From the NCBI RefSeq assembly GCF_001761485.1, contig NC_090775.1, forward strand, positions 930,001-994,000: 64,000 nt of DNA, read 5' to 3'. The notes below the pieces were generated by a model. That model saw only the letters and a list, made by a program, of their open reading frames with translations. It was not told the DNA's origin and did no database searches. Positions within the stretch are counted from its first letter, which is position 1; the number at the start of each line of letters is the position of its first letter. Source of the stretch: Yarrowia lipolytica (taxonomy: Eukaryota; Ascomycota; Dipodascomycetes; Dipodascales). The position numbers and the translations under genes were made by a program. Shown here piece after piece: positions 32,762-40,242 of this stretch.

Positions 32762-33417
32762 TTTTTGGGTGGCTTCGTACACTCGGTTAGGAAAATATAT
32801 TTTTCTGCCTGCATAATATTTTCATGCATAATCACCTGAGAGTTTGTTATTAAGCGAGGCTCTCATGGACAGTATCAGAGGTGTGTAACGTGTCACGTGA
32901 CATACGAGAGAGGGAACCTGTTTTTTCTGTAGCTTCATATCTAAAACAGTCTTTGTTGTAACTCACAGTTCTCTTCATTACTGTATTAAAGCTGGTCCTC
33001 CTCGGCAATAAGATCAGAACTATACACATGGACCTCAACTAAACTGGTTGAGGTAGCCTTAACAAAATGAAATATCTTCTAATGGGGTCAGTGGGGAAGT
33101 CTGACCAGAAATAAAGCATACATAGAAGTATTATGAGACCTATAATCTGAACCCAACAGATGGATGCTTCTCAGACTCGCCTAGTGCTCGGAACTTCTTG
33201 ATGTGGTTATCAACAATAGCATCATAAAATATCATTGTTCTCAGCAGCTCAGACACTAAATAACAACAACACATGATATTAAGCGTTAGTCACTAACCAT
33301 GAATACATTTTATCTTCTTGTGTCTCTCCGTCTTTATCTCCAAAAGCAAACATAAAGATTCGGATCACATGACATATATGACCAGTTATAAGGTCTCAGT
33401 GGTTTTTATTTTCTAAC
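32762..33417. other. Intergenic spacer between BUD23 and the 5S gene
   Basis: 656 bp, AT-rich, with CACGTGAC (32895-32902) about 130 bp before the BUD23 start. No gene is seen. Confidence 0.5.
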
Positions 33418-33540
33418 GGTTGCGGCCATATCCTGGTGAAAATACGGCTTCCCGTCCGATCAGGCCATAGTCAAAGCACCAAGAGAGCCTAGTTAGTATT
33501 GTAGTGGGAGACCATACGAGAATCCTGGGTGCTGCAATCT
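33418..33540 (+). rRNA. 5S ribosomal RNA gene, single dispersed copy
   Basis: The copy opens GGTTGCGGCCATATCCTGGT and ends GGTGCTGCAATCT, both near-identical to yeast 5S ends, and the ends pair as helix I with two G-U pairs. Between them are CCCGTCCGATC (loop/helix III), the TFIIIA/box C region AGAGAGCCTAGTTAGTATT and GTGGGAGACCATACGAGAAT. A T-rich tract follows (TCTTTTGG, then TTTCTTTTTT), fitting Pol III termination. Y. lipolytica is known for 5S genes scattered through the genome. At 123 nt it is slightly longer than the usual 120-121; the extra bases seem to lie in the AGAGAGCC segment, so it could be a variant or decaying copy. No tRNA is fused to it. Confidence 0.87.
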
Positions 33541-33725
33541 TTTGGTTTCTTTTTTATATGCACATTTCTGAATGGGAGCGGAGCTTTGGTGCTCAGAAAA
33601 GGAGGAGATGAAACAGAAAAGATCAAATAGCTATTAGAGATTGATTTCAGATATATGTATTCTTTTCTTGACCCCACGAGGAGACTTGCAACAGTAATTC
33701 TCTATGACGTTCTGTGTGCGTCAAT

Positions 33726-33956
33726 CTACCCCATTTTCCTCTTCTTGGGTGTGATCTCCGGGTCGGAGCTTTGACTGAATTCCATCTGGAGCCGCCTTAC
33801 GCGGTCTTGTTTCCTTTTCTGTGCCTGTCTCAATTCTCTCTCCTCTACCGACCAGCGTTTCAGACACTCATTGAGATGCACTTTGTAGTACTCTTGGTTC
33901 TTGAGCCCTTCGGTGCAGATGAAGCAGGTCCATGTTGGTGGTCTATCGGGGTGCAT
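33726..33956 (-). CDS. C2HC zinc-finger microprotein 1 (76 aa)
   Basis: 76 residues from ATG 33956 (the frame is open further upstream, but only to a GTG at 34211 through sequence that does not look coding). One zinc finger, CFICTEGLKNQEYY then KVHLNEC, has the spacing C-x2-C-x12-H-x3-C (first Cys near residue 11). A highly charged helix follows (RWSVEERELRQAQKRKQ) and a basic end PKKRKMG resembling the SV40-type nuclear signal, so nuclear location is plausible. The finger matches those of four neighbours on the same strand up to 36543. The fold class looks like zf-C2HC or Rad18-type UBZ. Function unknown. It is the longest member of the cluster and the first after the 5S gene. Confidence 0.65.
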   Translation of the reverse strand: MHPDRPPTWTCFICTEGLKNQEYYKVHLNECLKRWSVEERELRQAQKRKQDRVRRLQMEFSQSSDPEITPKKRKMG

Positions 33957-34640
33957 TTGAGGAGCGTAATGCGGAGGGAATGCGATTAAAATAGTGCTGG
34001 AAGAAGTCGGACAACTGGTGCGAAAGGCTGGGATGATGCTGAGAGATGAATACGCTTGTCCTTGACACAGAGAAGCTGAAAAGTACAGTAACATCGAAGA
34101 AGCTGTTAACCTATGCAAATCAGCCCCAAAGTATAAGAGCCCTGTATCCATGTGACCATTGTGTGTCATAGCAATATCGGAGTGTACGTACTTCTGTACG
34201 AACCGTATCACCGACGAACCATTCCATTGTCACTCAGACAAAGTCCCGAAACAATCTAGGACATGGTCTGCAACGAGATCCTGGTGTATTCGTCTCATGC
34301 AAAACTCACATAACTTGGTGTTTGACGGGTGGTGGTGATGGAGGCGGCGGTGAAGGAGTTGGAGATGATGGAGGGGGAGGCGACGGAGGTGGTGATGATG
34401 GCGGAGGAGACGTTATCATGGGCGGAATTTGGATGGGGAAGAACAGTCAAGAGGGCTTGTTGAATACTTATACTGTATAGATTCATATTGCCTCATGGTG
34501 GTCGGTGAAGAGAGCGTCAGGAGAGTGTGAGCAATGAGGCTAGTGTGTGTATGGAATACTTCTCCGGAAGAGAATACGTGCAAGTTTTTGTCATTATTTC
34601 ATTCAGATCAACAATAAATTAGTTCAGAAACTTGAACAGA
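33957..34640. other. Spacer with a Pro/Ser-coding low-complexity tract
   Basis: 684 bp. At 34322-34420 the plus strand is a purine-rich GGTGGTGATGGAGGCGG-type repeat; read on the minus strand from ATG 34419 it gives a 36-residue Pro/Ser-rich peptide ending just before a GTGAGT. I could not connect it in frame to the zinc-finger gene downstream, so no gene is called. Confidence 0.4.
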
Positions 34641-34736
34641 TCACTGGGGCGGCTTGTCAGTGCACTGTTTATAATGCTTCTGCATCTCCTGGGGAGAAAA
34701 GAAGGACTTCATGCAACGGGGACAGTGGGATAACAT
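34641..34736 (-). CDS. C2HC zinc-finger microprotein 2 (31 aa)
   Basis: 31 residues from ATG 34736 to TGA 34641. Almost the whole peptide is one finger: MLSHCPRCMKSFFSPQEMQ then KHYKQC, followed by TDKPPQ. Spacing is C-x2-C-x12-H-x3-C with the aromatic FF at the usual core position. The leader before the ATG is C-rich and pyrimidine-rich (CCTCACTTCTCCCCATTC then TCACCAAC), typical of transcribed yeast leaders, and an AT element (34791-34802) lies about 60 bp upstream. So short a frame needs support from its neighbours, which share the motif, the start position just before the finger and the strand. Function unknown. Confidence 0.6.
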   Translation of the reverse strand: MLSHCPRCMKSFFSPQEMQKHYKQCTDKPPQ

Positions 34737-35431
34737 GTTGGTGAGAATGGGGAGAAGTGAGGATAGAGGGCTAAAGGGGGTTTTTTCAGGTATAAATAAA
34801 TAATTGTCAAGGACTTTTGGGGCTGGGTGGAATGGGGCCGATCTAAGTTGTTTGTAGTAGACAGGTCGAAACGACGTTTATGGAGAGACCAGGTTGCATG
34901 AGTCAAGGCCCATCATGTGACTTAGGTGGCTATCCCGTATATATTATTGAACAAAAATACCAATACTTGTATCTGGTCATGAGATGAGTTGTCAAAGGTC
35001 ACTTTGGTTCACGTTATATGTCCCTACCGATTGATGGTTCTGGTGTCGTACGAGTACTTGGCACATAACGGAGAGGCAGTACAGTACATGAAAAAAGATG
35101 CAGAAATGGAGGGGTAAAACGAGACCCATCATGAAATGTGACCCATACTGCTATTATATTGAAGTCAGTCCATTGAGGGACATTCCACGTGAATCTGGCA
35201 TGGACGGTACGATACATACAAACGGAACGACCTGATACGACAATCACAAGTGTTAAAACAGTACATACCATTCGATACAATACAATCAGCTGCTACAAGT
35301 ACTATCATTCAGTCAGATAAACTAATCCCTATCGATTCGCCTCAATTGGACTTTCTGCGGGCTTCCTGAGATCTTTGTTGTCAAAGACTGCTCAGACATG
35401 GGTTTTGCTAGGTGATACCTCATGGGTCTGT
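34737..35431. other. Spacer inside the zinc-finger cluster
   Basis: 695 bp without a supported gene. It holds the probable promoter of microprotein 2 at its left end and AT-rich DNA. Several TACGA/TACTTG-type words occur near 34965-35060. Confidence 0.4.
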
Positions 35432-35579
35432 CTATGGCGATAAAAATAAACCTCTGAAACCAATCCAAGTTTCAACGCGTCTCTTGTAAACCTGCTCCTT
35501 GCAGGTCTTCTGGTGTTTCTTCAACTCGTTGTTGCCCAGAAACTCGGCAACGTGGACATCTGACGAAACCAGCATTCAT
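35432..35579 (-). pseudogene. C2HC zinc-finger microprotein, frameshifted copy
   Basis: ATG 35579 starts MNAGFVRCPRC, like the neighbouring intact genes, and then runs 24 codons of unrelated sequence to a stop at 35472. The second half of the finger, EFLGNNELKKHQKTCKEQV, is present directly after CPRC but in another frame (open to a stop at 35432). The gap between the Cys pair and the His is 31 nt where the family has 36. This reads as a short deletion in a host gene, leaving a relic. Alternatives are a sequence error or a chance frame. An ATG four bases after the first opens the second frame and would give a 48-residue peptide lacking the CPRC knuckle. Confidence 0.6.
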
Positions 35580-35925
35580 AGTGGCTGTAATGGTGCTTAG
35601 GGTCAAGTCAGGTCTCAAAACACAATTAAATAGTGACGGTGGTTCGTTTGGGGCGTCTACGGTGAGAACAATACAAACCGGGCACTGTACACAGACTTGC
35701 AGTATCATGCATACCGAGTGCGTCTGAAATGCACACCATACTATGGAACAGACCACAACCAACAGATTACTGGCTTAAAAATACGGAATAAATCGATTTC
35801 TATGTATATATTTACAGACCAGCCCCATTATACCAACAAGCTACGTCGCACCAAAACAACCAAAATCAAACTTGTAATAAATATGTTCCATCGTCTGTTG
35901 CAATATGTTCCATCGACTCGAACGC
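35580..35925. other. Spacer inside the zinc-finger cluster with a short duplication
   Basis: 346 bp. ATATGTTCCATCG occurs twice close together (35881-35893 and 35904-35916), and the second copy lies just beyond the stop of microprotein 3. No gene is seen. Confidence 0.4.
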
Positions 35926-36018
35926 TCAGTTGCTGTTCTTGCACTTGTCATAGTGCTTGAACATCTTGTCGTAGCTCGAGTATCGTCTGTCGCATCGAGG
36001 ACATCTTACGTAATCCAT
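35926..36018 (-). CDS. C2HC zinc-finger microprotein 3 (30 aa)
   Basis: 30 residues from ATG 36018 to TGA 35926. The peptide is MDYVRCPRCDRRYSSYDKMF then KHYDKCKNSN: a single C-x2-C-x12-H-x3-C finger with almost nothing else. CPRC-x-R-x-Y and the KHxxxC end agree with the zf-C2HC consensus as I know it (C-P-x-C-x-R-x-F...H-x3-C). The upstream DNA looks like a working promoter: a TATA element (36080-36094, minus strand ATATAATATAAATA) about 65 bp before the ATG, then a CT/CA-rich leader ending CACACCAAC. Net charge is positive. It may act by binding a nucleic acid or ubiquitin or through a partner. Function unknown. Confidence 0.65.
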   Translation of the reverse strand: MDYVRCPRCDRRYSSYDKMFKHYDKCKNSN

Positions 36019-36372
36019 GTTGGTGTGATGTGAGTGATTGTAGTTGGTGTGGGTGGACAAGGAGAGAGCACAGCGGTTGTATTTATATTATATCTGGCAC
36101 AAGAGCCCCAGCGGAAACTGTCGAACGTTCTTGGACGTACTTCTGCAGCAAGTCTTTTGGGGTCGGACAAGGACTTCACCCATATGATGAGGTGGACGCG
36201 ATACGAAAATAACAAAATAACAGACATACGAAAGCAGTTGTATTATATTTGCACATGTTTTTCACAAACTACACTTTCCCACAAAGTATGTACAAGTACA
36301 TACGATACGGTAGCTAGTTTATATTTTATACTCCAACTAGATGCTCATCCAACTTTTGGACCATGGGCACTG
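36019..36372. other. Spacer inside the zinc-finger cluster
   Basis: 354 bp. The left end is the promoter of microprotein 3. At 36286-36303 lies the inverted repeat GTATGTAC-AA-GTACATAC. No gene is seen. Confidence 0.4.
36080..36094 (-). promoter_or_regulatory. TATA element of zinc-finger microprotein 3
   Basis: Minus-strand ATATAATATAAATA, about 65 bp before the ATG at 36018, followed by a CT/CA-rich leader. It is the best reason to treat a 30-codon frame as a gene. Confidence 0.5.
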
Positions 36373-36543
36373 TCAATCACTGTAATCAGGAGACACGTCA
36401 AGAATCTGATTATTGAGAGTCCAAGCAGTACCTTCTCGAAGCTTCAAGCGCTCCAGACACAGCCGGTAATGACGCTCCTTCTTGTCGTCCTTGGAGAAGC
36501 ACCGTTGGCAAATGGGACACATGGCGTTCTTACCGGAAGACAT
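36373..36543 (-). CDS. C2HC zinc-finger microprotein 4 (56 aa)
   Basis: 56 residues from ATG 36543 to TGA 36373. The finger is CPICQRCFSKDDKKER then HYRLC (first Cys at residue 9), again C-x2-C-x12-H-x3-C, with an extra Cys at residue 15 next to the aromatic core residue. A charged segment and a C-terminal extension (WTLNNQILDVSPDYSD) follow, absent from the shorter members. The promoter is convincing: a minus-strand CTATAAATAA element (36624-36633) about 80 bp before the ATG and a CT-rich leader. It is the most upstream gene of the cluster and is next to IRC3, which lies on the same strand further right. Function unknown. Confidence 0.68.
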   Translation of the reverse strand: MSSGKNAMCPICQRCFSKDDKKERHYRLCLERLKLREGTAWTLNNQILDVSPDYSD

Positions 36544-37441
36544 GATGTAAGCGATAATAGGGTGCGAGTACGATATCTGTATGCGAGACGAAGGTGAAAT
36601 GACGATGGGAAAACCCCGTTTGTTTATTTATAGACAGATGTGACCAGGAAAGATGGGGCTTGTGAGTGTAGACAAGGACTCTACAATGTGTTGTAGTTCT
36701 CGCTTGGTTGCAGCTCTGAGACAAACAATATGAGCCCATGACAACGGATCTCACCTGAAGATATTTGGGGCATCTTGAACGGTGGCCCTTTGAGATATTA
36801 TTTGAGACGAACAAGAAGAATACCGCTCGCTTGTTGACCCCACCCATGCACACAACCAGGGGTAAGGGGGCAACCGGTAAACAAAGGTGATCGTCTCGAA
36901 AATTCTGAAAATATCGAAGTCACTGGCAATATCGGGAATGTCGACCATTTCGCTGAATTCCGGCATACAATACTGCCCAGGAGTCTGAAACAGTTGCATC
37001 GACAAGTCTCGTTGTACATGTGTTCACGCGTCCATATCATTTTACTAAAGATACTGGTACAAGTATCATACTTGTATGTACTGTGGCTACACTCAAGATC
37101 GACCATGTATCAGCGATGCCCGCATGTTAGCTTCTCTATGCATATGCATCTGGTCAATCCACCTGAGCTCTCCCCCCGCCCACCAGCTATCATCGATACT
37201 TTCGTGGTCTATAATTCATCTATGTACATAGAACCCAACATTAGTGAAAGTCCTCAGTTGGCCTCACGACGACCCCAAGAGCTCGGTTCAGCCAGTGAGT
37301 CGTCACCAGGCACGCACCTAGGGCAACTGGCATGCCATCTATGGCACCTAGGGCTTACTTGGTCATCTCCATATAATACTAGACTCAGTATCAGCCAATG
37401 CACAGCTCCAATGCTCAGCCAGTCGACCTGCAGTGAGACTC
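36544..37441. other. Intergenic spacer between the zinc-finger cluster and IRC3
   Basis: 898 bp. It has TACAAGTA at 37058-37065 followed by TACTTGTA, and a direct repeat of GCACCTAGGGC near 37314 and 37346. Frames here look random. Confidence 0.4.
36624..36633 (-). promoter_or_regulatory. TATA element of zinc-finger microprotein 4
   Basis: Minus-strand CTATAAATAA about 80 bp before the ATG at 36543, with a TC-rich leader between. Confidence 0.5.
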
Positions 37442-39529
37442 TCATCCCTTCATCAACGTCTTCAACCCCTGTACCGACGTATCCTTCTTCTTACTCTTCA
37501 GCTCTCCCACCAGCGATGTCGGCTCTCCGACCGGATCCACCATAATCTTATACGCCTTCTGGGCCTGAGCCAGGTTAGAAGCCTTGTAGATTCTCGACAG
37601 TTCTCCAGAAGTCATTTTGAGCCGCGAAATCCACAACTTGGCATGATCCATATCAATGTTGTCCACGAACGACTTGAGTTCCGCAGCTCGCAGCTTCAGA
37701 AACTGCTCCTCCGTCAACTCAATCGGCGTCTGAGTCTCCAGAGCCTTCTGAGCATGCTTCATGAGCACGGCCACGTCCGCAGATTGACGCATGTAGAGAC
37801 TCTTGTCCACCAGTCGCTTGAGAAACTTCTTTTGGGAGTCAGTGGCAGGCCTCGATCTCAGCTTCTGCGCCCAGATCCGCATCTCAGGAAGGTATTTGCT
37901 GTTCTCCAGCGTTTCTGCAGCCGCATCGAACGCGTCCTTCTTGGAATCAAACACCTTCTCCATGAGGGTACCTGTCTTGCCGAAAAAGTTCCATCGCTTA
38001 CCGTCGCCAAAAACGGGAACTCCCATGGTCACCAGACTGGCCTTGACCTTGGATTCACCGTCAATCATACTGTCCGAGTCCGGAATAATGGTCAAACGAA
38101 CACACGTGCCTCTACTACCCTTGTCGAGAGCCCAGGAGTTCGGGGTAAGATGCATCCAGTTGTCAGGATTGGCAAACCCTTCTCCGTACTCTCCTTCCTC
38201 CACTTCCACGTCCTGGATTTCTCGTCCAAAGTCGAGAAAGTCCTGGAGGGAAGAAAACGTTGTAATCTCCACATGATCAGGGTCCTTAGTCTTCTTCTTC
38301 TCCTCCAGAAGTTCCTCAAACGATGCTCTGTCACAGTGGTGGCCTGAAGGAAGTCCCAAAAGACTCGGAGCAGTCACCATACCTGCCGGAACTGTCCCCA
38401 CAAGATCAACCACCGCGGTGTGGTCTTTCCCGGGATGTAAGCGCAGACCTCGTCCGATCATCTGCATCATCAGACCCTTGGACTTTGTAGGGCGGTTCAG
38501 AATGACCAGATCAATGTTGGGAATGTCTGTGCCCTCAGTAAAGACGCCACAGTTGAACAGTACCGGTATATCACCGCTTTTGAACTCATCAATGATGGCC
38601 TGACGAGTTTTCGGTTTGGTGGTGCCTGTAACTCCTTCAGCATTGATCCCCTGGGATCGGAACAGCTCCACCAGATCCCTGACGTGCTGAACATCAACGC
38701 AAAACACAATGGTCGACTTGTAGCCGTGTTTCGCGGTCATATTCTGCCACGTTCGGAACACCAGACTGTTCATTCTGTCCGTGTTGACCACCTTGCTAAG
38801 CGACGACGTCTTGAAGTCGCCTGCGGCACCAATCTCCACCTCGGTCAGGTCAGCCATGGAAATCACAGTCGAAAACTTGACACTAGACAGCCAGCCGTCG
38901 TTGATCATGTCCATAAACGACAAGTCATAGACCACGTGATCAAACGCCTTAGTAAGGGACTTTGTGTCTGTTCGAAACAGTGTAGCCGTAAAACCGATCA
39001 CCGCGACATCGCTTTTGGCCTTGCTAGCCTTGAAATGCTGAATGATGTTGAGATACGACTGACTGGCGGCATGGTGTGCTTCGTCAATGATAATGGCCTT
39101 GAAATCAGTAGGATCCAGCTGCTCCAAACGCTTGCCCTGCAGTGTTTGGACGCCTGCAACCACCACGTCTGCCGAGGGATCAGCCACAGTCGTTCCCATT
39201 TCAATCTCGACCTTCAGATCTGGATTGAACCGTGAAATCTGATTTTGCGCCTGAGTAGCGAGCTCCTTTCGATGGGTAAGAATCAGTACTTTGTTACCCG
39301 TGTTCTTGGCCGCAATCTGGTTCAGCAGATTCGCGAAGATCACCGTCTTGCCTCCTCCTGTGGCCAGCGAGACGGCGATTCGTCGTTTACCGGCATTCAA
39401 TGCGTCCAAACATGCCGAAATGCATTCTTTCTGGTACTTTCGCAAGTCTGGCGGTGTCGAGGGAGTTTGTAAATGGCGTAGAAACACTCCCGGAGGCCGG
39501 AAATGGCGTATACTCCGAAATAATTGCAT
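37442..39529 (-). CDS. IRC3: Mitochondrial branch-migration helicase Irc3 (SF2)
   Basis: Double-stranded DNA helicase that maintains mitochondrial DNA. 695 residues from ATG 39529. The N-terminus (MQLFRSIRHFRPPGVFLRHL) is basic, free of acids and amphipathic, as in a matrix presequence. SF2 motifs: Walker A ATGGGKT (56-62), ILTHRKEL (Ia), DEAH (149-152), FTATLFR (III), VLFNCGVFTEGTDIPNID (V) and QMIGRGLRLHPGK (VI). The C-terminal third is helical and Lys-rich and lacks known domains, as in the S. cerevisiae protein (689 residues). Length, motifs and the presequence agree. The start is chosen because it gives the presequence, and a stop precedes it closely. Confidence 0.93.
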   Translation of the reverse strand: MQLFRSIRHFRPPGVFLRHLQTPSTPPDLRKYQKECISACLDALNAGKRRIAVSLATGGGKTVIFANLLNQIAAKNTGNKVLILTHRKELATQAQNQISRFNPDLKVEIEMGTTVADPSADVVVAGVQTLQGKRLEQLDPTDFKAIIIDEAHHAASQSYLNIIQHFKASKAKSDVAVIGFTATLFRTDTKSLTKAFDHVVYDLSFMDMINDGWLSSVKFSTVISMADLTEVEIGAAGDFKTSSLSKVVNTDRMNSLVFRTWQNMTAKHGYKSTIVFCVDVQHVRDLVELFRSQGINAEGVTGTTKPKTRQAIIDEFKSGDIPVLFNCGVFTEGTDIPNIDLVILNRPTKSKGLMMQMIGRGLRLHPGKDHTAVVDLVGTVPAGMVTAPSLLGLPSGHHCDRASFEELLEEKKKTKDPDHVEITTFSSLQDFLDFGREIQDVEVEEGEYGEGFANPDNWMHLTPNSWALDKGSRGTCVRLTIIPDSDSMIDGESKVKASLVTMGVPVFGDGKRWNFFGKTGTLMEKVFDSKKDAFDAAAETLENSKYLPEMRIWAQKLRSRPATDSQKKFLKRLVDKSLYMRQSADVAVLMKHAQKALETQTPIELTEEQFLKLRAAELKSFVDNIDMDHAKLWISRLKMTSGELSRIYKASNLAQAQKAYKIMVDPVGEPTSLVGELKSKKKDTSVQGLKTLMKG

Positions 39530-40242
39530 AGTCTTGGACGAGATAGAGTTTCATGCTGGACCTGAAAGCTACGAGTACTTGGAGATGCTTACTAAGAAGG
39601 ATGAAGTAGTGTAGGGTAATAGGAAAACACATAATGTGCTCTTATCGGTGAATGTTAGCTCAAACTTGTGGTCTCCGTGTTTATTCTTGATTCAAGCGTA
39701 GTAAGAAACCTGTGTTGGACGGGGAAAACGAGCTTTCTGTTACGCTTAACAAAAGAGTCTCTAGAATTGAGTCCATCTCTAATTGAGTAGTTAGACGTAG
39801 CACAGGAGGTTAGATGTCTCCTCTTAGAGACAATCACCTCCGTACCAAATGTATATTATATCATACGTTTACATTTTATATATATATATATTTTTCGAGA
39901 GGACATAAGTGTTATATCATTAGTTCCATATCCCGGGCTGAAAGTAACAGAGCACACGAATCTGATGCAGGCCATGGTGATGATTTCGACACCTGTAATG
40001 AAGACGAAGAAGCAGTAGTCGGATTTGGCGTCTTGTGAGACGGTCGTCGAGAGAATACTTCAACAACTGATCTATATCTCTCACAGATACGTCAAACACA
40101 CCGGGTAGCACGCCGAGACACTTCAATCTACAAGATCGTACTCATACAGTAACTCCCGCAACAGTGTGACGACTACTTAAGACTTCAATATGATTCCGTG
40201 TATTAGTTTGGACTGACGGGAACACAGCTTCCTGCGGTTTGC
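39530..40242. other. Intergenic spacer between IRC3 and the AMP-binding gene
   Basis: 713 bp. An alternating TA run (39878-39890) is seen; no gene was recognised. Confidence 0.45.

Noticed and set aside
35697-36597. Plus-strand frames across the zinc-finger cluster
   Set aside because: Shadows. The minus strand has the conserved fingers, leaders and TATA elements.
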